Source: Clostridiales bacterium
GTDB taxonomy: Bacteria; Bacillota; Clostridia; Christensenellales; UBA1242
Length of the DNA stretch: 39,583 nt
NCBI GenBank assembly: GCA_015069395.1
Contig: SVIR01000009.1
Location: 1-39,583, forward strand
Direction: 5' to 3'
Position 1 is the first letter of the stretch. Every line of letters begins with the position of its first letter. This document shows, piece by piece, positions 1-11,800 of this stretch. The position numbers and the translations under genes are program-made. Below the pieces are notes generated by a model. That model had not been told where the DNA came from. It made no database searches and worked only from the letters and a program-made list of their open reading frames with translations.

Positions 1-2611
1 ATCTTTCTTCTGGAGAAAGTTCTGTTTCGCCCTTAGGAGTAACTTTACCTACTAAAATATCTCCAGGTCTAACTTCAGCACCAATTCTAACGATACCATT
101 TTCGTCCAAATTCTTAAGAGCATCTTCTCCAAGATTTGGGATATCTCTTGTAATAACTTCGTCACCAAGCTTTGTTGTTCTGCATTTAAGTTCTTCAACT
201 TTCAAGCAGATAGATGTATAAACATCTTCTTTAACAAGTCTTTCATTGATAAGAATAGCATCTTCGTAATTGTAACCTTCCCAGTTCATATAACCAACGA
301 GAACGTTCTTTCCAAGAGCAAGTTCGCCATTGTCTGTTGAATAACCATCAATGATAACTTCGCCCTTCTTAACTTGTTCGCCTTTTACAACACATGGTTT
401 TTGGTTGAAACAAGTTTCGTCATTTGTCTTGTCAAATTTAATCAAGTTGTAAATATCAACTTCACCTTTAACATTTTTGATTCTTACTTCGTCAGCAGAA
501 ACGTAAATTACTTCACCATCTTCTCTTGCAAGTTGTGTATAACCACAATCCTTTGCGACGATATATTCCATTCCTGTTCCAACAATTGGAGCTTCAGGTT
601 TGAGAAGTGGCACTGCTTGACGTTGCATGTTTGCACCCATCAAAGCTCTGTTCGCTTCGTTGCTGTTTACGAAAGGAATCAAAGATGTAGCGACTGAAAT
701 AAATTGTCTTGGAGAAGCATCAACAAAATCAACTTGTTTGGCAGGAACTTCAATTGCATAGTCTTTGTGACGGCAAATAATTCTTTTGTTTATAAATCTG
801 CCTTCTTCGTCAAGAGGTTCTGTCGCTTGTGCGATGTAAGCAGTATCTTCAATATCTGCCATATAATATTCACAAGTGTTTGATACAACGCCAGTTTCTT
901 TGTTAACTTTTCTATATGGAGTTTCGATAAAGCCATATTCGTTGATTTTTGCATAGCTTGTCAATGTGTTAACCAAACCGATAGCTTGACCTTCTGGAGT
1001 TTCAATAGGACAGATTCTTCCATAGTTTGTATAGTGAATATCACGTACTTCTGGATCTGCACGTTCTTTCTTGATACCTCCTGGTCCTACCGCAGAAACA
1101 CGTCGTTTCTGAGTAATTCCTGACAATGGATTTACTTGATCCATAAGCTGTGACAACTGAGAAGAAGCCACAAAATCTCTCAAGGCTCTGTTGATTGCTT
1201 TAGGGTTTACAATTTGTCTTGGAGTAACTTCTGAAAGTTCTTTTCCTTGCAATGTTTCTCTAACGTTTGAAACAAGTTTTGTTACACCAGAACGGAAGTG
1301 GTCATAGAAAAGTTCGCCAACTGTAGCAACCCTCTTGTTTGACAAATGTTCGATTTTGTCAATCTTTGTAATTTCTTCCAAAGCATCAAGATACATACTG
1401 ATTGAAGCCAAAATGTCGTCCATTGTAAGGGTTGTAATCATAAGGTCTTTAGCATGTTCTTTAATTGCTTGCAATCTCTTTTCTTTTGTCTTGTTGTCTT
1501 TCAATATTTCCATAAGAAGTGGATAATAGACTTCTTCTACAATGCCCAAACTTTCTTCGTCACAAGGGAACACATCGCTGAGTCTAACTCTGTTGTTTCC
1601 TCTGATTAAATGCTTTTTGTCAGCAAGTTGAATCCAAACTTCGTTTACCCCACTTGCTTTGATTTTTTGCGCAAGATCACGTTCAGCCACTTCACCAGCT
1701 TTAGCGATAAGTTCGCCATCCGGAGAAACAACGTCTTCTGCTAAGATGTGTCCTTCAATTCTCTTTGCAATAGAGAGTTTTTTATTGAGGTTGTATCTTC
1801 CTACTCTAGAAAGGTTGTACCATTGATCTGAGAAGAACCACAAATTCAAATAGCTTCTAGTAGTTTCTGCAGAAGGCACGTCTGCAGGACGAGTCTTTCT
1901 TGCAAATTCCAAAAGAGCTTCTTCTTGTGTTTGTTGGGTTTCTTTTTCTAATACGTTTTTAATAAGTCTGTGTCCACCAAACAAATTTGAAATTTCCTCA
2001 GCAGTATAACCAAAGCATTTCAAGAACAATCCCAAAGTAATTTTATGCTTTCTGTCTAAAACAACTTTTAAAACTTCATTTGCACCTTGTTCAAATTCAA
2101 TATACATACCTCTCTTAGGAATGATTTGACCGTGCAAAGTTGTATTGTCTCTAGCCTTGTCTTTCAAAAGATAATAATTTGGAGATTTGATAATTTGGTT
2201 TACCACAACTCTTTCAACACCATTGAAAATGAAAGAGCAATCTTCGGTCATATAAGGAATATCACCCAAGAAAACAACATCTTCAACAGCTTGACCAGTT
2301 TCTTCAACAACAAAACGGGCCTTAACATTCAAAGGAATAGCATAAGTAGCACTTCTTCTCTTACACTCTTTCTTGTCATATTTTGGCTTTGCATCCATAA
2401 CTACATCAAGAAAATAAAGTTTAGCTTTTCCTGAATAGTCAACAATAGGAGAAAATTCGTCAAGAACTTCTTTGATTCCATTTTTAATGAAATTGTCAAA
2501 AGAATTTCTTTGAATTTCAAGAAGTGGTGGAATATCAATAAACTCACTCAATTGTGCGAAAGTATATCTTTCAGCTTTTCCAAATTTTTGTTTTTTGATA
2601 ATGTTAGACAT
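1..2611 (-). CDS. rpoB: RNA polymerase beta subunit RpoB (partial, C-terminus outside window)
   Basis: Catalytic beta subunit of the bacterial RNA polymerase core. About 870 residues are visible, starting MSNIIKKQKFGKAERYTF at an ATG at 2611 that has AGGGGA as ribosome site at 2621-2626; the reading frame runs off the left edge of the window. The family-defining core is plain: VERVVVNQ in the N-terminal lobe, SQLSQLMDQVNPLSGITQ then KRRVSAVGPGG around residues 485-512, and RICPIETPEGQAIGL around 532-545. The rifamycin region differs from the consensus at several contact positions (E. coli numbering F514L, H526Q, L533V, N568A, I572V); see findings. The gene follows a giant surface-protein gene and has its own promoter, rather than sitting directly behind rplJL. 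rpoC would be expected beyond the left edge but is not visible. The identification is secure. Confidence 0.97.
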   Translation of the reverse strand, partial: MSNIIKKQKFGKAERYTFAQLSEFIDIPPLLEIQRNSFDNFIKNGIKEVLDEFSPIVDYSGKAKLYFLDVVMDAKPKYDKKECKRRSATYAIPLNVKARFVVEETGQAVEDVVFLGDIPYMTEDCSFIFNGVERVVVNQIIKSPNYYLLKDKARDNTTLHGQIIPKRGMYIEFEQGANEVLKVVLDRKHKITLGLFLKCFGYTAEEISNLFGGHRLIKNVLEKETQQTQEEALLEFARKTRPADVPSAETTRSYLNLWFFSDQWYNLSRVGRYNLNKKLSIAKRIEGHILAEDVVSPDGELIAKAGEVAERDLAQKIKASGVNEVWIQLADKKHLIRGNNRVRLSDVFPCDEESLGIVEEVYYPLLMEILKDNKTKEKRLQAIKEHAKDLMITTLTMDDILASISMYLDALEEITKIDKIEHLSNKRVATVGELFYDHFRSGVTKLVSNVRETLQGKELSEVTPRQIVNPKAINRALRDFVASSQLSQLMDQVNPLSGITQKRRVSAVGPGGIKKERADPEVRDIHYTNYGRICPIETPEGQAIGLVNTLTSYAKINEYGFIETPYRKVNKETGVVSNTCEYYMADIEDTAYIAQATEPLDEEGRFINKRIICRHKDYAIEVPAKQVDFVDASPRQFISVATSLIPFVNSNEANRALMGANMQRQAVPLLKPEAPIVGTGMEYIVAKDCGYTQLAREDGEVIYVSADEVRIKNVKGEVDIYNLIKFDKTNDETCFNQKPCVVKGEQVKKGEVIIDGYSTDNGELALGKNVLVGYMNWEGYNYEDAILINERLVKEDVYTSICLKVEELKCRTTKLGDEVITRDIPNLGEDALKNLDENGIVRIGAEVRPGDILVGKVTPKGETELSPEER

Positions 2612-2637
2612 AAAAACAACTCCCCTAAAAAATTTTT

Positions 2638-2679
2638 AAAAAAGGGAAATAATGGGGGCAAAAAACCTCCTTATCTCCC
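2638..2679 (-). terminator. Attenuator-like terminator hairpin in the rpoB leader
   Basis: Read on the minus strand, GGGAGATAAGGAGG can pair with CCCCCATTATTTCCC (2644-2679) around a TTTTTTG loop, with one bulge and one mismatch. Six U residues follow directly (2643-2638). It lies between the rpoB promoter (start site near 2728) and the rpoB ribosome site at 2626-2621, so it has the position and shape of an intrinsic attenuator. The 5' arm also contains a spare AGGAGG. No ligand domain or ribosomal-protein site is recognisable. Confidence 0.6.
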
Positions 2680-2688
2680 TATTTTAAG

Positions 2689-2715
2689 TTAAAATCTGTT
2701 TATTTTTTTTAACAT
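2689..2715 (-). other. Possible leader mini-ORF (MLKKINRF)
   Basis: An ATG at 2715 opens eight codons and ends with TAA at 2689, about 13 nt after the predicted rpoB transcription start and just before the attenuator hairpin. There is no ribosome site, so translation would have to be nearly leaderless. AT-rich DNA yields such ORFs by chance; it is listed only because of its position. Confidence 0.15.
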
Positions 2716-2734
2716 CGCGACAACTAACTAGCAA

Positions 2735-2763
2735 ATTATATCAAATAATCCACTCAATGTCAA
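2735..2763 (-). promoter_or_regulatory. Strong sigma-A type promoter for rpoB
   Basis: TTGACA (2763-2758), a 17-bp spacer and TATAAT (2740-2735), with an upstream TGA giving an extended -10. Both hexamers match consensus exactly. The predicted start is near 2728, leaving a leader of about 117 nt. Confidence 0.9.
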
Positions 2764-2851
2764 CTGTTTTTCAAAAAGTTTTTTTATTTTTTAATTTTCT
2801 AGATTATACCATATTTTAAAAATTTTATGCAAACAATTTTCAACAAAAAAC

Positions 2852-2876
2852 AAAAAAAAGAGGAGTCTCCTCCTCT
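2852..2876 (-). terminator. Intrinsic terminator of the giant lipoprotein gene
   Basis: On the minus strand AGAGGAG, loop GAGA, CTCCTCT (2876-2859) is followed by a run of eight T (2859-2852). It lies 5 bp past the stop codon at 2882-2884 and before the rpoB promoter, so it insulates rpoB from the surface-protein gene. Confidence 0.85.
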
Positions 2877-2881
2877 CCTTT

Positions 2882-5800
2882 TTAATTTTGCAACAATCCT
2901 ATTGGATCTCCATACACTGAAACAATCATTTGATAAACTTTTGTTTCGGGTCCTGGAGTAACTGTAGTAAATGAAAGATCACAATAATATTCGCAATTTG
3001 TGCTTGCAAGCTGACTCGCAAAAACAACATCGTTTGAATTTGAAGCATCAAGCTCGAAAACCCCTTCGTTGTCTACTACAACTAGATTTCCAACCGTCTC
3101 CTCATAAACAATTGACATATCAAGAGCAAAACTATCTCCTGTTACAGAGGAGAACGTATCGTTTATGTTATGCAAACGTTCATTTTCGTTTCCTCCAATG
3201 ATTCCACCGATGTAAATTGTGATATTTGTGTTATATACATAAACATTTGCTGTAGTAGTCACAACTATTCTGTTTTGCATAAATCCATTTGCAACTTCAA
3301 GCCTTACAAAACCATCGCCTTCTACTTTAGCAACTGCCCCACCAAGTGAAATTCTAGTTTGCTCTCTTCCATAAATGTTTAAAGCAGCTTCTACCTGAAC
3401 ATTTTCAAGATAAACACTTCCCTTTGCTGTTCCAACAATTCCACCAACATTTTCATATCCCAACAAAGAGCCTTCTACAACAACATTTGAAATTCTTGTC
3501 GAACCTGTTACAATGCCTGCAATACCACCAAGATTTTCGATTGATTCATTCGAACTTTCCGTGCTGGATCTTATATCTTGAGTCATTGTTACATTTTCAA
3601 TAGTTCCACCACTTATAAGACCTGCAACACCACCAATTGCTTGTGGTATAAACGGAATTTGTCTAAAGTTCTGATAATATGAACCCGAACCAACAACGTC
3701 AATATCCAGCAAATTACCTTTTGTTTCACCTACAACTAAACCAGCGTAGCTATAACCATTTACAATAAATCCGTCTGACATTTCAACTTTTATTTTTTTA
3801 GCCAAAGCACCAGAATCAACCAAACCAAACAAAATTCCTGCCTTGTCTGCAAGTACAGAAACAGCACTGTCAGCCAAACAGTTGTAAATCTCACCATTTC
3901 CACTCAAAATACCAACAACCGAACCTGCAAACGAGAAGTTTTGGTATGCTGAAGTATTTGAAACAAAGTTGTTTCCTGAAATGTTTGAATTTGACTGCAT
4001 TTGATATCTTGCTTTCGCACCCAATTGAGAATAAACATTATGCAATTTATAATTTCCTGTTGCCAAACCAACAACCCCACCAACAATATTGTTTCCAACA
4101 ACTACAAGCGAACTTGTTGATCTATTTATAGATATATTTGCAACATAACCACCATCCAATTTGCCGGCAAGAGTTCCTACAACATTTGAATTTGCAAATG
4201 ATACGGTTATAGGTTGAATATTTAAATTCAAAACAGCCCCAACAGAATCTGGATTTGTCAAACTCTTAGAGATTTCTGCAAAAAGACCTGCCGATGTAGA
4301 AGCTTTACTTGACAAGAGATTGACGTTTGAAATTGTCATAAAGTTTCCTTCAAACAGCCCCCTAAACTTGGTTGTATAAAGCGAACTATTATAAGAATAA
4401 TCTTCATAATTTATATCTGAAATAAGTCTATAATAAGAGTAGTTGTAATCTGCAGAATCATTTTCTTGCAAAATATAATTTTCCATTTCTTCAGCTGAAG
4501 AAATAACTATTGGATTATACAAAGACCCCAAAGCTGGATAACTACTATTATAAACGTAATGATACTTGATATACGTTGCTCCCGTTTCGGCATCTACAAG
4601 TTCTTCAAAACGATCAAAATCCCTTCTTGAAGTCGCAACGATATTTGGAGCAATCAATTCAAGCCTGCCCGTATTGAATACAGAACCATTAAAATTGTTT
4701 AAATTTCCCGCATTGGTTTCAAAGAACCAAACAGCACCCACCTCTCTTCCTTCAACATATGCAAAATCCTCAAAATATTGCATTTCTCCAAATTGTGAAC
4801 GAGTCAAAGGTGTAATATCAATATATTCACTATTCGCCAGTTCTCCAACACTTACGTTAATTCCTACATCTTGCAAGAAGAAACAATCCAGAATTGTTCC
4901 ACGGTTGGAGTCAATAGCGTTAGTGCCGGCAAAACCGTATTTTGACGATCTTTCGCTTGCCAAAACACTTGTAGAGAAACATCTTTCAACAGATCCAGAG
5001 TTCTCAAATACAAATCCAGCCGCAAAAAATCCACTCTTTTTGAGAAGAACATTTGAATAACAATCTGCAATTTTTCCTGCATTTGTATATACAAAACCTG
5101 AAACATTGTTACTTGATTCAATCAAATCCTTGTCGTCTGAGTAATATACTTCGCTACCATTAGGAGTTCCACTTGTGTAACTTGTATATATCTCACCAGT
5201 ACCAGTGTTTTTAATTACAAAGCCTGCTGTATATTCTCCAGTGCCTGAAGTTTCATTTTTCAAACTTGCACCCATAAAATAACTGCTTGCAATTATACCG
5301 GAGTTCTCCCCTACAAAGCCTGATAGGTTTTCATTTGAATACAAATTAACTTTCGAACGAGAATTTGTAATAAATCCAGAGTTGTTTGCAACTAAACCTG
5401 CTACATAAGAAGAGTTTGTATCTACGGCCGTTACAACAGACAAAACATAATCATTTGAGTCGGTCAAACAGTTTGTAACAACACCACTGTTTGTTCCTGC
5501 TATCAAACCAATATTAAAGCTTTCAACATTTGTGTTAAACACAACACTTCCAACAAGTTGAACGGTGAGATTTTTAACAATCATTTCTTCTGTTATTGTT
5601 GAGAACACGCCAATGTCAGACAAACCTGTGAGGTTGTACGTTCCGTCAAACAAGAGTTTGTATCCATTTCCATCCAAACCTGCAATTTCGGTTGAAATAG
5701 GCTTAAACTCTTTAACATTATTTGCCATTGCATATTCACTGCTAGGCAAAAGAATGTCTTTCAAAAGAATATACCACTCACCCTCTTTCATATCTATCAA

Positions 5801-8800
5801 CTCTTCATACGTCGTGATTGGTAATGGACTATCTTGAGTGCTTTGATCGTGGACCTCAAAAGAAAATTCTGTGTAGATAGCCAATCTGTCACGAGAAGCA
5901 TCGTCGTAATAATAACGTCCTTCGTTCATACTATAAGTCGCACCGGCAGAAAAATGATAAATGTCACTGACTGCATTATATATCTTCATTGGAGTGAATG
6001 TAAATGACTCTATCTTATAAAAATCAGAAACAATTGTCTTTCCTTCTTCCAAAGTAGTCGCAACATTATTTAAATATACTTGCCACATTATACTTTGAGT
6101 CATTTCTCTTACAAATCTTTCAACGTCTACATCGACTTGAGAAATCGTTGGATCATATTCCAAATAATCTCTAATTGCAAATTCCAACTCATATGGATTT
6201 CCGATGGCCGTATTGATTACTCCATCGACCATACCTTTAACTATATCTTCATTCGTACCTTCTTCATAGATATAGTTTACAACATATTCCATTATGCACA
6301 AGTTTATTTTATTTCTAACTTCAACAGGTTCCAATTCAGTGTCAACAACTTTTGTCGCAACCGTTTCCAACGCAACTATATATCCATCTTGATTTGGATT
6401 GTAATTTATTGAATTTCTAGTAATGTTTAATTGATATTGATTGTCACCAACTCTACTAATTGAAGCAACACTTTCGTCCAAGCTTTTTACTTCAATTTGA
6501 TCTTCACTAAATCCATAATATTCAAGACTTAAATCATAGGACAACCCTCTTGCAACATAATAGAAATCATTTTGCTCTTGCTTATCATTGAATACAAGTT
6601 TTGCATAACTTGTAAGTTTAACTTTTAAAGGTATGGTTGCCGTAAATTCAATTCCGTTTGTTGATTTTGTTGTAACGTCAAAAGCAACCTCACCCCCGTC
6701 TTCCATATTTGTTGAAGCCATATAGTAAGAAACAAAGAATGTACCAGTATAATCGATACCCAACCTATCATATTCTTCAAGCATTTTTGCAAAGTTGAAC
6801 GACAAACTTCCGTCAATATTTTGAGCAAAGTTTGTATCCATTACATAATCAACACCCTCAGGTCCAACTATTTCGTTTACAAAAACAAATGTTGCAACAT
6901 TAGCTCCGTCTAAATAGTTTCTTTCATTGTTTGAGATCGTAACTTCTTCAACCACAGCTTCAGCTGGATCAATGTTTATTTCAAGCAAACCTCTTTGAGA
7001 AGGCACCAAAACTTTGCCAGACTCTGACAAATCATTGAAATCAGAATAGTTTTTGATGCTGATATACCCTACTTCAGCTTCTTCCAAAACTATTTCAAAA
7101 CTGCCGACAACTCCTTCAAACAGTTGATTCGCATAAAGATTGATTGTATAAACTCCAAATACATTTTCTTTGTTCATAGTCAACAAAACATCAGAGTTTA
7201 CGCTCCAAGTATAATCAAAAACGTTTTGCCCCCCACGTTTTTCAAAGTTAAAGTCAAACAAACAACCTGTTGTGTTGTTAATAAACTCGTCCCATTCAGT
7301 CAAATCAGCAGGCAAGTCAAAATCTGGAATAAACCTTTGAACAACTGTTCCGTTTGGACCAATCACTTCATAGAAAAGCATTTCATTTTCATTAAGAGAT
7401 TCTACTTCAATCCAAGCATCATAATAATCATTTGTGCTCAAAATATATCTCTTGTCTGAAGGCCTAATCGCTGTTGCCGTTTCTTGATAGTCTACATTCA
7501 AATACAAAGAAGCTTTGTTGATTTTGAAATAGAATTCTTTTCCTTCACAAGAAACCTTCAAAATCGGCGTCAACTTATAACTATCGACTTCTCCACCTAC
7601 AGCGTCGCTATTTTTATAGAACACCAAAGTTTGCTTGTTGATTTGGAATCCAGAGAAATAACCTGAATCAAGCAAAACTGGATTGCCGTGATTATCTGTA
7701 ATAATTTGTCCGTTTTCGTCAGTATCGTAAATTCCACAATCTGATGTCAAAGCGTTGTTTTTTGTTAACACATAATCTGCATTTTTATATCTCAATACAC
7801 CGTTCTTCGTGATTGAAAACTCCTCTCCAGAATAGTTGTACGTAGGCACAACATTTACACTGGTACTTGAGTCTCCATAAATAGAAACAACACTTTCGTC
7901 CGAAATGTTTACTCCATTCAAACTGGCACTTGTATAATAGATAGAAGAAGTAACATCTTTATCAAAATAATTTACAACAAACACATAAAATTTCTTTTGC
8001 TTTAAAGTATTTAATATGCTTGAAACAGTGATTTCTGCAAGTCCAGTATCTTTAATAGTAATATTTCCACCAACATCAATGTTCATAACTGAAGTCGAGC
8101 CCGTTTCAATGCTCACATCAGAACCCTTGATGGCAAATGGATAAAGTTCAGAATTTGGAGCAAAAACATTCAAACCATCAACTTCTGATCTAATATCAAT
8201 GCTTGTCTGTCCATTTACATATCCCTCAACAGCAAAGTAATACATAAAGAATACATCTAAATCAGAATCATCTGATATCATTCGAAATGGCAAATCTTCT
8301 TCAAAGCCAAGCTCAACATCTTTCTTTTCAAACTCGTATATCGTACAAATCTTTGCCGTATCTTCGTCAACCTTGGTTGCTACTATATAATCACCATATT
8401 TTTGAGTGCCTAGGTTTGCAGTGAGATTTACTAAAACTCCCACATTCGAAACAGGGATAACAATTCTATCCAAATATGATTCTACAACAAAGGCAGTTGA
8501 GCTTGCTGTATAGTCACGGATATTGTCCGGAGAATTTCCTATCGCAAAAAAGCCTGCTTTTCCAGCTTCTGTGGCTGGCAATGACACATCTCCATCATTT
8601 GATTGATATCTAATTATCATAGCTGAGTAAAACGAATTTCTACCATCATCTACAGCTTGCATTTTGTTTTCCTGTCCAAAGACCGTAGCCTTTGTATAAG
8701 TCGTATTATAAGCATCATAACCAACAATACCACCCACATTAAAACCTGCTCTTAAAAACACTCTTGAGGTATTGCTTAAAATAGAAATATCCAAAATCTT

Positions 8801-11800
8801 TTGAGTATCAACCGAGCCCACAATTCCACCGAGCCCAGAAAGAACACTCAGTGTATTTAGACCAGAAGCATCAATTTCTCCACCAACTAAAAGATTTTTA
8901 ACAAAATTTTCTTCTGCATAAGACACCCCAAAATTTGAAATGCTTCCTACAGCACCACCTATATTAGGTGTATTTGTACCCATCTCGCCGACAATTTTTA
9001 ATAAAGTATAGCTTGCATAAGCAGTATAACCATATTTTTTCAAAATTTCTGAAGATATTGTTTCTATTTGTCCTGCAGACACACCAACAATTCCACCTGC
9101 ATATAAGTCAGCAGTAGTCTCAATCGTCACAAAATCAGAATAGAAAGCCAAATTTTTAGTAAGCAAATTTGTGCAATCCACAGCGTCAATTACAGGGTCA
9201 TAGCCTGTTCCATCATACTTTGTAAAATCTTGAACAATTTCACCAAAGTTTCTTGCTACAAGTCCACCATAATACAATTGATTTGTGGTTTTGATGTTGG
9301 ATCTTAAAATCTCTACTTCACAGTTTCTAATCTTAGAATTGTTATTTGCAATAGCAAGCCCAACAAAACTTCTCCTCTCTGTTTCAAGATCGATTTTTCC
9401 AGAGAAAGAAATGTTTTCCAGTGCTACTTGCAAATGTTGATCAAGTGAACCTTCTTCAGTATAATAAACAGCGTTCAATTGTGCGAACAAACCACCATAA
9501 CCCACGCCACCAACTTCTGTATAGAAATTGTCTTTTGTGACAACTATGTTTGCAACTTTCGATTGGGACGTTGTACCAATAATCGTTCCACTAAAACCAA
9601 CAAGCTCTCCATCTAAAATACCGATAGGCACAAAGTTTTCTACGGTTGAAACGTCAACAACAGATTTGATTTCATAGTGACTTCTCAAAGTCGCCTCGTT
9701 TGAATTGATCTTAACCAAATCTTCTGCTGTTTCAATCAAATATGGATTTGCTTTTGAGCCGTTTCTAAATTGGACATCAAGGCAAATTGGCGAAAAGTCA
9801 TTTTTAATATCTGTATAAGAATCAGCCCATTCTGAAGGCCAAATATAAAGTTTTCCTGTTAAAGGAATATTTATTTCTACAATTATATCCTTGTTTTCAT
9901 TATAGAATTTTTCACAAGAAACTGAAATGGTAAATACACCATTTTCGCCTTGAACGTCATCTATGTCAAATGCCACCATATCAGAAAATGTATTTGCGCT
10001 TGAAGGAATAAATTGTGCCTTTATATCTTTGTTTGTTGCAGATGTAGGATAACAATACACTCCCAAAGTTTGAGTCAAATTGTTGTTTGAAAATTCCAAC
10101 TTTTCAAGACTTGAAGCCAAAGAGATGCCTTCTACAAATTGATAAGCTTGACACGCAATCTTCGCCTCATATCTCTTCAAAGACTTTCTTTGATTTAAAT
10201 ATGTATTCATAGTAATTGTATAGTGAGTATTGTTTTGAACATCTCTGTAAGAGAAATCGTCTACATTAAACTCTCCATAACCACCAACATAGAAGACCGA
10301 TCCGTTTAAAAACTCAACCCTATATGATGTGATTTTTCCTTCTTCGTCCTCTTCTACATATTCAAAATCTTCAGGCAAGAAGATAAGACCATCCGTAAAC
10401 GTCAAACGAACAACCCTCTGCTCTTCTTCCATACTTGCAGTTTTTGTAATAGTTACGTCTATAGAAGTTGTCAAAATTCTAGAACCAGAAGAAAATTTAA
10501 ACGAAAGAAAATCTTCGCTATATCCCGCATAAACAATTTTTTCTGCGTACTCAGAACCATCTAAAACATATGAATAATATGGTTCTTCCTCTTCGCTCGA
10601 AATATCTGTAGCCGTCTCAAAAATCTTAGGAAAAGCTTTTTCGTCAAAACTATACTTATAAAAAGCATAAGAATCTTCATGATTTGCAACGGCACTAAAG
10701 TTTACTAAAGTGTCCTCTTTCTTAACGTTTGTACCATAATAAATAACGTTGTTTAACGCATATCCTGCACCACTTTTTAAATAAAACTCTTCTGCGAGAG
10801 AATAAGAGACTACTCGCAATTCATACTTCAAACTATTCGAAACCTGTTTGAAAAATTCATTTACGATAAATCCATTCAATTCAACTTCATAAACTTGAAC
10901 GCCATTTTTCAAGGTCATTATTCTATAAACAGAATTCGAATACACAACAGAAGAAACTCCTGTGCTACCTTGTGGAACAAACTCGACGCCCTCTCTACCA
11001 ACATTGGCATTTACAGTCAAAAACGCTTCGTTGCCAAAAATTATTTCTTCTTTTGTTGAAGGATTTAATATTTCTACTAAAACACCACCATTATATCCTT
11101 CAGTTTCATAAGTTTCAAAATTTGCAACTGCAGCATTATCCTCATTTGCTAAAGCAATGGTAGTAGAATCTTCAGACAAAGTCTTAATTACATTAAATGT
11201 CAAATCGATAGGCATACCATTGTCAAGGAACACACGATAAATACCCACCCCAGTAATTTTTGGAGCAAGACTAAGATTGAGATAATAGTTAGTTCCTTGC
11301 TTTATATATGGTTGAGACTCGTCAAGAGAGATGTCAACAACATCAACACCGTTTAAAAATCTGTAAGTTATGTATTGAAATCTTTGATCGGTATAAATTT
11401 GTCCAGAGAAATCAATCACTTCTTGACTATAATCCAAATAATAATACCCATTATCCCCATATTGAGAATTTGGAGAAACAATTGTTGCACCTGCGATAAT
11501 CATACATCTTATAGTAAGAGAAATCTCGCTGGCTCCCTCCATAATGTCGCTAAGCAAATGAATAGTCACGTCTGAATTGGCCTGTCTTGTACCATATTGT
11601 CCTCTAATATAGAAAGATTGTTGCAAATCTTCAAATGTATACAATACACTTTCGTCAGGTTTTTCTTCATAGCTTCTGACTGTTACACCATTATGTATCA
11701 AATCGATATATTCTTCGTCAAATGTAAAATAAATTCCTTCATATTCTGGCAATGCCCCATAACTTGAAATTACATTCAAAACCAGTTCGTTCCAACCAAA

